From Paracoccaceae bacterium (lineage in GTDB: Bacteria; Pseudomonadota; Alphaproteobacteria; Rhodobacterales; Rhodobacteraceae): a DNA stretch of 43,146 bases. Each line of letters begins with the position of its first letter. Position 1 is the stretch's first letter. Position numbers and translations under genes: made by a program. Shown piece by piece: positions 23,022 through 31,170 of this stretch. The stretch covers positions 1 through 43,146 of the forward strand of contig JABSSB010000004.1 of NCBI GenBank assembly GCA_013214715.1, written 5' to 3'. The notes under the pieces are model-generated. The model was not told the origin of the DNA, ran no database searches, and was given only the letters and a program-made list of their open reading frames with translations.

Positions 23022-23242
23022 ACCGCGCTCGCGGGTTCTGCCCCCAGGCGCACCAGCCGCGCCCGCAGGGCAGGGGCGGCGTCATCACCGCAATCCAGCG
23101 CATAGATATAGGCCTGGGTCAGGTAAAACTTTTCCGCATCCCGATCAGACGTCTGATCCGCAGCCTCGGCATAAAGGGCAACCAGCGCCGTGATGTCGCC
23201 CTTGGCATGGGCGGCCAACAGGCGCTGGTCAAGATCACCCAT
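23018..23242 (-). CDS. Small protein (74 aa) coupled to the Rieske oxygenase gene
   Basis: Cytoplasmic, helix-rich 74-residue protein (MGDLDQRLLAAHAKGDITALVALYAEAADQ...) with a TPR- or Sel1-like helical pattern. The start at 23242 overlaps the oxygenase stop by one base (TGATG), so it is translationally coupled; an upstream in-frame ATG at 23269 lies within the oxygenase gene. I know of no assigned function. The coupling suggests a role with the oxygenase, for example in its assembly or stability, but this is speculation. Confidence 0.7.
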   Translation of the reverse strand: MGDLDQRLLAAHAKGDITALVALYAEAADQTSDRDAEKFYLTQAYIYALDCGDDAAPALRARLVRLGAEPASAV

Positions 23243-24375
23243 CAGGCCTGCATCCGTGCGGCGACCCATTGATGGAACAGATGCGTCGGCCCGTCCATCG
23301 CCGGTGAAAACCGCCCCCCGTCAAAACCGGGTGCGGCGCGCCCGCGCTGCATCCCTTCGACCACGAAGATGTCTTCGACAAACACCTCTTTCCATTGCGC
23401 GGCGTTCTTGGCGCGCAGATCATCGCTGGTGGCGTCGCTGGCGTAATAGAGGTTCACCCGCTCCTGCGTGCGGTCCTGACCTTGTGGCAAGAGCAGGATC
23501 GAAAAGGCGTGATCGCGATGCACACCCAACAGCACGTTTGGATAGGCTGCGATATATTCCGCCGCCGTGTCCCATTTGGCGCTGAGCCCGTCAAAATCGG
23601 CGAAGGTCCCGCCATCCTCACCGGTCAACTGGCGATAGACCAATGTCCCCTGACCCGAATGGTGATCCGGCGCCTCGATATGGTAATGGTCTTCCAGCCG
23701 GGAGTAAGAGTTCAAACCCGGATGCACCCAGGGCAGGTGATAGCTCTCGCAATAGTTTTCGACCGCCAGCTTCCAGTTGCAATTCACATCCAGCGTGAAT
23801 TGGCTGTCCGGCCCGCCGTGATGCAAGGGCTGTTCGAACTCGGCCCAGCGGGCCAGCAGATCGGCATGGGAAACTTCAAAAGCGGGGGCCGTGCCGGACA
23901 GGTCGATCCAGACGATCCCGAACCAGATATGGCTGCGCACTTCGATCAGCCCCAGATCGTCGCGATCGATCCCTTCGGCTGTATTCTGCCCGGGCCCGCC
24001 CACATGCGGCGTGCTGACCAGACGGCCATCGGTGCCATAACACCAGCTGTGGTAAGGGCAGCGGATCGCGCCTTCGATCTTGCGCGGGGCGTCGACCAGG
24101 ATCATGCCACGATGACGGCAGATGTTCTGAAAGACCCGCACAGCGCCCGCCCGATCCCGCAACACAAGCAGCGGCACACCGCAAAAGCTCAACGGTACGG
24201 CATCGCCGATCTCGGGCACATCAGCGCTGATCGCCAGCCCGGACCAGCCCGACATCAACACCTTGCGCATCTCGGCCTCATGCGTGGCGGGGTCCGTGTA
24301 ATGGGCATTGGGCAGCCCGTTGGACGTGGTAATGTCCGGCCGGACCGAGGACAGATCGTGACTGGTATCGGGCAT
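23242..24375 (-). CDS. Rieske non-haem iron oxygenase, alpha subunit
   Basis: 377-residue aromatic-ring-hydroxylating dioxygenase-type alpha subunit. The Rieske [2Fe-2S] motif is CRHRGMILV...CPYHSWCYG (C-x-H and C-x2-H). The catalytic mononuclear iron motif is ENYCESYHLPWVHPGLN with two His, and the third ligand Asp lies in VEDIFVVEGMQRG. Such enzymes hydroxylate or demethylate substrates using electrons from a reductase; no reductase or beta subunit is in the window. The substrate could be an aromatic acid or a quaternary amine, as in choline or betaine oxygenases, and sequence alone does not decide. A 323-base gap lies upstream. Confidence 0.9.
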   Translation of the reverse strand: MPDTSHDLSSVRPDITTSNGLPNAHYTDPATHEAEMRKVLMSGWSGLAISADVPEIGDAVPLSFCGVPLLVLRDRAGAVRVFQNICRHRGMILVDAPRKIEGAIRCPYHSWCYGTDGRLVSTPHVGGPGQNTAEGIDRDDLGLIEVRSHIWFGIVWIDLSGTAPAFEVSHADLLARWAEFEQPLHHGGPDSQFTLDVNCNWKLAVENYCESYHLPWVHPGLNSYSRLEDHYHIEAPDHHSGQGTLVYRQLTGEDGGTFADFDGLSAKWDTAAEYIAAYPNVLLGVHRDHAFSILLLPQGQDRTQERVNLYYASDATSDDLRAKNAAQWKEVFVEDIFVVEGMQRGRAAPGFDGGRFSPAMDGPTHLFHQWVAARMQA

Positions 24376-24698
24376 TTCCGGGCTCCTGTCAGAAACTCAG
24401 CCAAGCTTTAAACGCCACGCAAAGGGTCTGTCCGATCTGAATCCGACCTGAGTTTTCTGAAGGCGACCGGCGAGCCGCCCCTTTGATCATAACAATATAC
24501 GTCACAAATTCGCCTTTTACGGGAACAGGGCGGGAATACCTTACTATCCTTTTTGGTAATTTTGACTACCGTTGTTACCGGAAAAACATGTTGTCTGCTC
24601 CGCCAGTGGCTCCGTCAGAGGGTCCGGCGGTATTTAGGGCCGCATCGTCATTTTAATTATACGGGGGTTTCTCCCTTCAGATCAAGGAGTTGGCGCCA
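24376..24698. other. Intergenic region (323 bases) between divergent genes
   Basis: This gap must hold promoters for both the Rieske gene (minus) and the small OB-like gene (plus). It is more A/T-rich than its surroundings around 24480-24600. An imperfect inverted repeat, TTTTTGGTAA (24550-24559) against TTACCGGAAAAA (24575-24586), spans a 15-base loop. A GTG start for the downstream gene has AAGGAG at 24684-24689. I see no RNA gene and no convincing ORF. Confidence 0.5.
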
Positions 24699-25046
24699 GT
24701 GAATGGTGTTGTTCTGTGGACGGGTCAAGGCCAGGCATTGATCTGGTGCGAAGATCAGGGGCCTTTGGCGTTTTGCGAACTTGCGGAATTGCCCCGGGGC
24801 CAGACGCTGGGCTGCGGGGATTTGGTGCAGTTCAAAGCGTGTTTCCACGGAAAAATGCGCGTGGCATGCGATGTGCACAGAATTGAGGCAAACGCTGCCC
24901 CGTCTTTGGTCGACTACCTTCAATCGCGCAGCCAATCCGCCGTGCAAGCACGCGGTGCGGATATCATCCCGTTTGACCCGACCGCGGTGCGTTTCGGCCA
25001 AAAACCCGAAGATGATGGGCCCGCAGTGCAGGCCTTGTCTCTTTAG
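24699..25046 (+). CDS. Hypothetical small protein, OB / cold-shock-like N-terminus
   Basis: 115-residue cytoplasmic protein starting at GTG 24699, with AAGGAG 9 bases upstream; a TTG at 24690 is too close to that element. The first 65 residues (NGVVLWTGQGQALIWCE, then GDLVQFKACF and ACDVHRIE) follow the strand order of a cold-shock or OB-fold domain, beginning with a G-x-V-x-W strand. The aromatic RNA-binding motifs of classical CspA are not conserved. The tail is polar and probably unstructured. It ends 8 bases from the convergent ilvH stop. The fold suggestion is tentative. Confidence 0.6.
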   Translation: MNGVVLWTGQGQALIWCEDQGPLAFCELAELPRGQTLGCGDLVQFKACFHGKMRVACDVHRIEANAAPSLVDYLQSRSQSAVQARGADIIPFDPTAVRFGQKPEDDGPAVQALSL

Positions 25047-25054
25047 AACTGGGG

Positions 25055-25615
25055 TCAGGCGCCGCGCAACAGGGCGGCGACGCCGGTCCGGGCCACTTCT
25101 TCCAAACCCAGCGGGCGCATCAACTCGGCAAAGGCGTCGATCTTGTCCGGGGCGCCGGTGATTTCGAACACAAAGCTCGACAGGGTGCTGTCGACGACCT
25201 TGGCGCGGAAAATATCCGCCAGGCGCAGCGCTTCGACCCGTTTGTCGCCTTCGCCAACCACTTTCAGAATGGCCAGTTCGCGTTCGACTGCGTTGCCTTC
25301 GACGGTCAGGTCATGCACCTCATGCACCGGAACGATGCGCCAAAGCTGGGTTTTGATCTGTTCGATCACCTGCGGCGTGCCGGTGGTCACAACCGTGATA
25401 CGCGAGCGGTGGCCTGTATGGTCCACCTCGGCCACGGTCAGGCTTTCGATATTATAGCCCCGGCCCGAAAACAGACCGATGACTCGCGCCAGCACGCCAG
25501 CCTCGTTGTCAACGACAACGGCGAGCGTATGACGCTCCTGAATGTCCGAAAAATTCGGGCGCAGGTTATAGGCGGAATGGCTGGTGGAGCCTTTTTGAAT
25601 TTTCAGCGGCGACAT
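25055..25615 (-). CDS. ilvH: Acetolactate synthase, small regulatory subunit
   Basis: 186-residue regulatory subunit that binds valine and activates the large subunit of acetolactate synthase. The N-terminal ACT domain is seen in HTLAVVVDNEAGVLARVIGLFSGRGYNIESLTVAEVD, followed by the C-terminal domain (about residues 95-180) with AILKVVGEGDKRVEAL and FVFEITGAPDKID. The start has AGGACAGG upstream. It lies 34 bases after ilvB and shares its attenuated promoter. Branched-chain amino-acid synthesis, cytoplasm. Confidence 0.96.
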   Translation of the reverse strand: MSPLKIQKGSTSHSAYNLRPNFSDIQERHTLAVVVDNEAGVLARVIGLFSGRGYNIESLTVAEVDHTGHRSRITVVTTGTPQVIEQIKTQLWRIVPVHEVHDLTVEGNAVERELAILKVVGEGDKRVEALRLADIFRAKVVDSTLSSFVFEITGAPDKIDAFAELMRPLGLEEVARTGVAALLRGA

Positions 25616-25649
25616 TATCCTGTCCTTCTTCGTGCGGCGGTGCCGGTCG

Positions 25650-27401
25650 TCAGACCAGCACCGAGCCTTTCGCGTCGATCACGCCTTGTGTATCAGCTTC
25701 ACCCAGTAGCATTTCATTATGCGCCTTGCCCGACGGGATCATGGGGAAGCAGTTTTCATGCTTTTCCACGAGACAGTCGAAAATGACCGGCCCATCGTAA
25801 TTCAGCATCTCCATGATCGCGTCATCCAGATCATCGGGATTGTCGCAGTAGATGCCCTTGGCGCCAAAGGCTTCGGCCAGCTTGACGAAATCGGGCAGAG
25901 CTTCGGACCAGCTGTGCGAATAGCGTTCGCCATGCAGCAGCTCCTGCCACTGGCGGACCATGCCCAGACGTTCATTGTTCAGGATGAACTGTTTCACCGG
26001 CGCGCGATATTGCACCGCGGTGCCCATTTCCTGCATGTTCATCAGCCATGACGCTTCGCCGGCCACATTGATCACCAGCGCGTCCGGATGCGCGATCTGC
26101 ACGCCGATGGAGGCGGGGAAGCCATAGCCCATCGTGCCCAGACCACCCGATGTCATCCACTGGTTCGGCTCCTCAAAGCCCAGGAACTGCGCCGCCCACA
26201 TCTGGTGCTGGCCCACCTCGGTCGCGATATAGCGGTCCTTGCGATGCTTGGTCAGCTCTTCCAGGCGTTGCAGCGCGTATTGCGGCTTGATCGTCTTTTC
26301 CGACGGGGTGAAGGCCAGACAGTTGATCTTGCGCCAATCGGCAATCTGGCTGCGCCATGCCGTGACCGCGCCTACATCGGTCTTGCGCCCGCGCGATTTC
26401 CAGACCTTCAGAATGTCTTCCAGCACATGACCCACATCGCCCACGATCGGGATATCGGTCTTGATCACCTTGTTGATCGAGGACGGGTCAATATCGACAT
26501 GCGCCTTGATCGAGCCCGGCGAAAACGCATCGATCCGCCCGGTGATCCGGTCGTCAAAGCGCGCGCCGATATTGATCATCAGATCGCAATCATGCATCGC
26601 CATATTGGCCTCATAAAGACCATGCATGCCCAGCATGCCCAGCCAATGCTCGCCAGACGCCGGATAGGCGCCCAGACCCATGAGGGTCGAGGTGATGGGG
26701 AAGCCGGTCGCCTCCACCAGTTCGCGCAGAAGCTGGCTGGCCGCCGGGCCGGAATTGATCACCCCGCCGCCGGTGTAAAACACGGGGCGCTTGGCCACTT
26801 CCATCGCCGCGACCAATTCGGTGATCGTCTCCAGATCGCCTTTGACTTTGGGCTGATAGGGCGAGGTTTTCGGCTGCGGCCGCGTATAGGTGCCGCTGGC
26901 AAACTGGACGTCCTTGGGAATGTCGACCAGCACCGGACCCGGACGGCCCGAGGTGGCGACATGGAACGCCTCATGGATCACGCCCGACAGCTGATCGGTG
27001 TCCTTGATCAGCCAGTTATGCTTGGTGCAGGGGCGGGTGATGCCCACGGTGTCGGCTTCCTGAAAGGCATCCGACCCGATCATGAAGGTCGGCACCTGAC
27101 CCGTCAGCACGACAATCGGGATCGAATCCATCAGCGCATCGGTCAGGCCGGTCACCGCATTCGTGGCACCGGGACCAGAGGTCACCAGCACAACACCGGG
27201 TTTGCCGGTCGAGCGGGCATAGCCTTCGGCGGCATGCACCGCACCCTGTTCATGGCGCACCAGAATGTGACGAATGTCGTTTTGCTGGAACACCTCATCG
27301 TAAATCGGTAGCACCGCACCACCGGGATAGCCAAATACCGTGTCCACGCCCTGATCCTTCAGCGCCTGAACCACCATCTTTGCTCCGGTCATTTCGGTCA
27401 T
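25650..27401 (-). CDS. ilvB: Acetolactate synthase, large catalytic subunit
   Basis: 583-residue thiamine-diphosphate enzyme that condenses two pyruvates to acetolactate, or pyruvate with 2-oxobutyrate, at the entry of valine, leucine and isoleucine synthesis. The catalytic Glu is in VRHEQGAVHAAEGYAR, the FAD/central domain in GLYEANMAMHDCDLMINIGARFDDR, and the ThDP/metal motif in VAGEASWLMNMQEMG with NNERLGMVRQWQ. The true start is MTEMTGAKM at 27401 with GGAG upstream; the open frame extends further only through the leader region. Expression is controlled by the attenuator at 27449-27550. Confidence 0.96.
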   Translation of the reverse strand: MTEMTGAKMVVQALKDQGVDTVFGYPGGAVLPIYDEVFQQNDIRHILVRHEQGAVHAAEGYARSTGKPGVVLVTSGPGATNAVTGLTDALMDSIPIVVLTGQVPTFMIGSDAFQEADTVGITRPCTKHNWLIKDTDQLSGVIHEAFHVATSGRPGPVLVDIPKDVQFASGTYTRPQPKTSPYQPKVKGDLETITELVAAMEVAKRPVFYTGGGVINSGPAASQLLRELVEATGFPITSTLMGLGAYPASGEHWLGMLGMHGLYEANMAMHDCDLMINIGARFDDRITGRIDAFSPGSIKAHVDIDPSSINKVIKTDIPIVGDVGHVLEDILKVWKSRGRKTDVGAVTAWRSQIADWRKINCLAFTPSEKTIKPQYALQRLEELTKHRKDRYIATEVGQHQMWAAQFLGFEEPNQWMTSGGLGTMGYGFPASIGVQIAHPDALVINVAGEASWLMNMQEMGTAVQYRAPVKQFILNNERLGMVRQWQELLHGERYSHSWSEALPDFVKLAEAFGAKGIYCDNPDDLDDAIMEMLNYDGPVIFDCLVEKHENCFPMIPSGKAHNEMLLGEADTQGVIDAKGSVLV

Positions 27402-27448
27402 CGTCTCATGCTCCGTTTGCGCAACCCGTTCGCGCGTTCCAACCTGAC

Positions 27449-27478
27449 AAAAAAAAGCCCCCGATCTGTGTCGAGGGC
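27449..27478 (-). terminator. Attenuator terminator in the ilvB leader
   Basis: On the minus strand, arm GCCCTCG (27472-27478) pairs with CGGGGGC (27457-27463) around an 8-base loop, followed by eight T residues (27449-27456). It lies between the leader peptide stop and the ilvB start, so it terminates within the leader. A competing stem, GCGCATGGG against CCCATGCGC (27477-27485 and 27510-27518), overlaps the first arm by two bases and could act as the alternative structure when the ribosome stalls. Confidence 0.85.
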
Positions 27479-27502
27479 GCATGGGTTCCAATATGGTTTC
27501 CG

Positions 27503-27550
27503 TTACCGGCCCATGCGCTCCTTTCCTACGATTACGACTAGCGTTCTCAT
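27503..27550 (-). CDS. ilvB operon leader peptide (attenuation)
   Basis: A 15-codon ORF reading MRTLVVIVGKERMGR with TAA stop. Five consecutive codons are the regulatory amino acids Leu-Val-Val-Ile-Val (codons 4-8). A GGAG element lies 7 bases before the ATG. Ribosome stalling on these codons when branched-chain aminoacyl-tRNAs are scarce would favour the antiterminator fold over the downstream T8 terminator. Similar ilv leader peptides are known in alphaproteobacteria. This is a complete classical attenuator. Confidence 0.88.
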   Translation of the reverse strand: MRTLVVIVGKERMGR

Positions 27551-27692
27551 CGCGGGTCTCCGTTTCATCTTCGCGGAACATATGAGTGCTGCAGGGCGGC
27601 GTCAACCGCGAAAGATTTGGTGAAAATGAGGTTTCAGGCAAAAATTTTGTAATTTTCCTGCTGAAACCATCCGCTCACGCGCAATTTATCCC

Positions 27693-27715
27693 AAAAAAGA
27701 TCAGCCTTTCTGACC
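27693..27715 (-). terminator. Intrinsic terminator of the response regulator gene
   Basis: Minus-strand stem GGTCAG (27710-27715) pairs with CTGATC (27699-27704) with one G-U pair and a 5-base loop, followed by six T residues (27693-27698). It lies 12 bases after the response regulator stop and ends the kinase-regulator operon. Confidence 0.65.
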
Positions 27716-27726
27716 TTCTGGGTGGC

Positions 27727-28380
27727 TCAAGGCTTGGCACCTGTGCCTTGCAACACGCCATGCTCCATCGCATAGCGGGTCAGCCCCGCGGTCGATGAGA
27801 TGCCAAGCTTGCGTTTGATGTTCTTGCGATGGGTTTCGACCGTGCGCACCGAGATATCCAAGGCCAGCGCGACATCCTTGTTCGATTTACCCTGCGCCAG
27901 TTCCAGCAGAACGGTCTGTTCGCGCCCGGTCAGCGCCTCGCGCGCATTGTCCTGCTTGGGCTCCAGAGAGCCTTTGGCTCCGGTGCACAGATATCGCTCC
28001 CCCGCCATCACCCGGTCGATGGCGATCTTGATCTCATCGGTGGGCACATCCTTGAGGATATAGCCCATCGCCCCGTGACTGAGGGCAGAGGCGATATATT
28101 CCGGGCTGTCATGCATCGTCAGGATCAGGATGCGTGTGTCCGGCGCGCTTTCCAGGATCATTTCCGTCGCCGACAACCCGCCCAGCCCTGGCATGTTGAG
28201 GTCCATCAACACCACATCAGGCTGATCAGCACGGCAATGATCGACCGCTTTCAAGCCGTCCCCCAATGTGCCGACCACCGTGATGTCATCATAGCTTTCG
28301 AGGATAGACTGAATTCCTTCGGCAACCATTGGGTGGTCATCGACAATCAATACACGGATCTGGTCTATGGGTTCGGTCAT
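27727..28380 (-). CDS. NarL/LuxR-family response regulator
   Basis: 217-residue regulator with an N-terminal receiver domain (residues 8-125; phospho-acceptor D60 in VVLMDLNMPG, acidic pair D14-D15, conserved Lys in GYILKDV) and a C-terminal LuxR-type helix-turn-helix (residues about 150-205: LTGREQTVLLELAQGKSNKDVALALDISVRTVETHRKNIKRKL). Its start overlaps the kinase stop by 4 bases. It is expected to be phosphorylated by that kinase and to bind DNA as a dimer. The divergent TRAP transporter promoter, with a 7-2-7 inverted heptamer site, is the likely target. Confidence 0.93.
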   Translation of the reverse strand: MTEPIDQIRVLIVDDHPMVAEGIQSILESYDDITVVGTLGDGLKAVDHCRADQPDVVLMDLNMPGLGGLSATEMILESAPDTRILILTMHDSPEYIASALSHGAMGYILKDVPTDEIKIAIDRVMAGERYLCTGAKGSLEPKQDNAREALTGREQTVLLELAQGKSNKDVALALDISVRTVETHRKNIKRKLGISSTAGLTRYAMEHGVLQGTGAKP

Positions 28381-29816
28381 TCAGCAGCTTTCGCGATCGG
28401 GGCAGGGCGATCGGGGGGCAGAAGGTGGCTCAGCGGCAGGCGCGCTTCGATCACTGTGCCGCTCTCGGGGGGCGCTACTGGCACAAGCCGCAACTGCCCG
28501 TCAAGTTGCTCCATCCGCTCCTGCATGTTGCGCAGGCCCAGACCTGGGCTACTGCGATCTCCGACAGGCAGGCCACGGCCATTATCTTCGATCCGCAGCG
28601 TGGCGCCGCCGGTATGGCCGCGCAGATCGATCCGCACGCGCGTCGCGCCGGAATGGCGCTCGATATTGGTCAGGGCCTCCTGCGCAATGCGATAGAGCGC
28701 GATCTTCGCCTCCTGATCCAGCCGATTGCGGAAGGGCACTGTGGTGAATTCGATATCCAGCCCGGTGCGCTCAGCGAATTCATCGATGAGTGTTTTCAGA
28801 GCAGGGCCAAGGCCCAGATCATCCAGCACGCCGGGGCGCAGATCGCGGCTGATCCGGCGCACCTCGGTGATGGCCTGCCCCAGATTTTCGATCCCGGCAT
28901 CCAAGGCGCCCACAGCCTGATCTGTCTCGGACCGAGTCAGGCGGCGGCGGGCATTGTCCAGCGCATAGCGCACGCCCACAAGGATCTGGCTGATCCCGTC
29001 ATGCAATTCCCGCGCCACGCGGCCGCGCTCTTCTTCATGCGCGTCGATCACCCGCTGCGCGAGCGCCTTCAGTTTGGCATCGGCCAGCCGTCTTTCGCGT
29101 AGGTTCAGGACCATGCCGCTTACAAAGACCAGCATCAAAGCCGCCAGCGTGATCCCGCCAATGGCCAGAAACGTCCTTTGAATGCGCGCCTGCACTTCGG
29201 CCCGCGCAGCCGCGACCGACGCGATGACGTCATCGATGAATACGCCCGTGCCCACCGCCCATTGCCAGGACGGAAAGGAGGTCACGTAGGTGATCATCTC
29301 TGCCTCTTCCCCGGTTGAGGGTTTGGGCCACAAATGCGTGTGATAGCCTGCTCCGCGCCGGGCGATGTCGATGAATTCATCCACCACGGGCGTTCCGGTG
29401 CTGTCGGTCAGCCCGCGCCAGTTCTGATTGATCATGTCCGTCTGGCGGGGCGAGACGAGGTTGGTCCCATCATAATCATAGACAAAGAAAAACCCTTCCT
29501 CGCCATAGATCATCGCGGACAGGATCTGTTTCACGCGATCCTTGGCCTCCTGATCGGTGGGAGAGGCGCTGCCATAGATGAAGTAGAACCCGTTGCGTGC
29601 CTGCGTGACGTAGTTGCGCAACTCGTCCTTCTTGGCTTCGATCAACTGGGTTTCAAGGGATTGGATTTCCCGTTCGGCCAGGGCGCGCGATTGCACGGCG
29701 ACCACCACGGCAATGGCCGCGACGGCCAGAACCATCGGTACTGCCGCCAGCAGCAACAGTTTCTGCGCGTAATTCGGCGCAAACCTGTCGCGCCATGCCC
29801 TGCGGTCGAATCCCAT
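28377..29816 (-). CDS. Sensor histidine kinase with single Cache domain
   Basis: 479-residue membrane kinase. TM1 is at about residues 18-40. A periplasmic single-Cache sensor domain follows (FYFIYGSAS... YGEEGFFFVYDYDGTNLVSPR... PSWQWAVGTGVFIDDV). TM2 is at about residues 220-242. The cytoplasmic part is a HisKA_3 dimerisation helix with phospho-acceptor His in RVARELHDGISQIL, and an ATPase domain with NIERHSGA, EDNGRGLP and GLGLRNMQERM. The start MGFDRRAW at 29816 is chosen because AGGGATC precedes it; longer frames lack support. It is coupled to the NarL-type regulator. Cache domains bind small acids, so it probably senses a substrate of the adjacent TRAP transporter. Confidence 0.9.
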   Translation of the reverse strand: MGFDRRAWRDRFAPNYAQKLLLLAAVPMVLAVAAIAVVVAVQSRALAEREIQSLETQLIEAKKDELRNYVTQARNGFYFIYGSASPTDQEAKDRVKQILSAMIYGEEGFFFVYDYDGTNLVSPRQTDMINQNWRGLTDSTGTPVVDEFIDIARRGAGYHTHLWPKPSTGEEAEMITYVTSFPSWQWAVGTGVFIDDVIASVAAARAEVQARIQRTFLAIGGITLAALMLVFVSGMVLNLRERRLADAKLKALAQRVIDAHEEERGRVARELHDGISQILVGVRYALDNARRRLTRSETDQAVGALDAGIENLGQAITEVRRISRDLRPGVLDDLGLGPALKTLIDEFAERTGLDIEFTTVPFRNRLDQEAKIALYRIAQEALTNIERHSGATRVRIDLRGHTGGATLRIEDNGRGLPVGDRSSPGLGLRNMQERMEQLDGQLRLVPVAPPESGTVIEARLPLSHLLPPDRPAPIAKAAE

Positions 29817-29962
29817 GATCCCTATCCTGCGGCCCCGGCGCGTGGGTGCAAGGGCGAAGGCAAATAAAAACAACCTATAGTTGCTCATGCTACAGGGGGT
29901 TACACTAAAGAGGGAAAACCTGGTTCCGTTTTTTGCGGTTTGGTCCGAAAAACCAACCAGTC

Positions 29963-29978
29963 TACGTAGTACTAGGTA
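29963..29978. promoter_or_regulatory. 7-2-7 inverted heptamer site upstream of TRAP operon
   Basis: TACGTAG-TA-CTAGGTA is two 7-base arms in inverted orientation separated by two bases, with one mismatch between arms. This 7-2-7 geometry, with TAC at the outer ends, is the arrangement used by NarL-family regulators. It lies 90 bases before the TRAP binding-protein start, in the gap between that gene and the divergent kinase gene. The neighbouring NarL-type regulator is the natural candidate to bind it. Confidence 0.55.
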
Positions 29979-30067
29979 TTTCCTTCCGTGGCCTCGTGGG
30001 TAACGTTCGGTCACCGAAATGATCCGCCTGCGGTCTCCGTGTGGCGTTTAGAGGGAGGGAAACTCGT

Positions 30068-31153
30068 ATGGATCGTCGTTCTTTTCTAAAGGCATCTGCC
30101 CTGGGTGGGGGCGCCGCTGCTGCATCCACGCTGGCTGCTCCGGCCATCGCACAGGGTCAGCGTACCCTGACCATGGTCACCTCGTGGCCGCGCGGCTTTG
30201 CCGTTCTGGATGATGCTGCATCCTACTTTGAAACCATGGTCAGCGAAATGTCCGATGGTTCGCTGACCATCGACAAGAAAGCCCCGGGCGAACTGGTGGG
30301 CGCGCTGGAAGTGTTTGACGCCGTGTCCTCGGGCCAGGCAGACCTGTATCACTCGGCTGATTACTACTTCATCAACCAGCACCCGGCCTATGCCTATTTC
30401 ACCGCTGTGCCCTTCGGCGGCACCGCACAGGAAGTGACCAACTGGTACTACCACGGCGGCGGCGAAGAGCTGCATGACGAACTGGGTCAGATCTTCAACC
30501 TCAAAGGTCTGCTGGCCGGTAACTCGGGCTCGCAGTCCGGTGGCTGGTTCCGCACCGAAATCAACTCGGCTGATGACTTCAACGGTCTGAAGTTCCGTAT
30601 GCCCGGTCTGGGCGGCAAGGTGCTGGGCAAGCTGGGCGCCTCGGTTCAGAACATCCCCGGCGGTGAACTGTATCAGGCACTGTCCTCGGGTGCTCTGGAC
30701 GGTCTGGAGTGGGTTGGCCCAATGGCTGACGAACGCGCCGGCTTCCAGGAAGTTGCCAAGGTCTACTACACCGCTGGCTTCCACGAGCCCGGCTCGGCGC
30801 TGGCTGCATCGGTCAACCTTGATGTGTGGAACGACCTGACCCCGCAGCAACAGGCGATCCTGCGCTATGCCTCGATGGCGACCACGCAGCTCCAGCTGTC
30901 GGAAACGCTGGCCAATAACGGTGCCGCTCTGGCCCGTCTGCAGGCTCAGGGCGTGAAAACGCTGCAGTTCTCGGATGATGTCTGGGATGCCTTCGGCCGC
31001 GCCTCGGCCGAGGTGATGGACGAAAACATGGGTGATGAGATCTTCGCCAAAACCCGCGCCTCTTTCGAAGAGTCGCTGGCAAACTCGGCTTCCTGGATCA
31101 ACAAGTCGGACGGCTACTACGTGCAGCAGCGTGTCCGCGTGCTGGGCGGCTAA
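30068..31153 (+). CDS. TRAP transporter substrate-binding protein (DctP/TakP type)
   Basis: 361-residue periplasmic binding protein with a twin-arginine signal (MDRRSFLKASALGG, cleavage near APAIA). It resembles the alpha-keto-acid-binding TakP subgroup: GELVGALEVFDAVSSGQAD, VPFGGTAQEVTNWYYHGGG, and the conserved substrate-contact region GGWFRTEINSADDFNGLKFRMPGLGGKV with the Arg that binds the carboxylate, followed by EWVGPMADE. The likely ligand is a small carboxylate, perhaps a 2-oxo acid. The start at 30068 has GGAGGG upstream. A strong terminator follows, so this gene is probably expressed above the permease genes. Confidence 0.92.
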   Translation: MDRRSFLKASALGGGAAAASTLAAPAIAQGQRTLTMVTSWPRGFAVLDDAASYFETMVSEMSDGSLTIDKKAPGELVGALEVFDAVSSGQADLYHSADYYFINQHPAYAYFTAVPFGGTAQEVTNWYYHGGGEELHDELGQIFNLKGLLAGNSGSQSGGWFRTEINSADDFNGLKFRMPGLGGKVLGKLGASVQNIPGGELYQALSSGALDGLEWVGPMADERAGFQEVAKVYYTAGFHEPGSALAASVNLDVWNDLTPQQQAILRYASMATTQLQLSETLANNGAALARLQAQGVKTLQFSDDVWDAFGRASAEVMDENMGDEIFAKTRASFEESLANSASWINKSDGYYVQQRVRVLGG

Positions 31154-31170
31154 GCTGACCATTTGACAGG

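Noticed and set aside
24588..24656. 22-codon ORF (MLSAPPVAPSEGPAVFRAASSF)
   Set aside because: No good ribosome site, no recognisable feature, Pro/Ala content expected by chance in GC-rich DNA.
27402..27641. 80-residue N-terminal extension of IlvB
   Set aside because: This frame runs across the leader peptide and terminator of the attenuator; the family start is at 27401.
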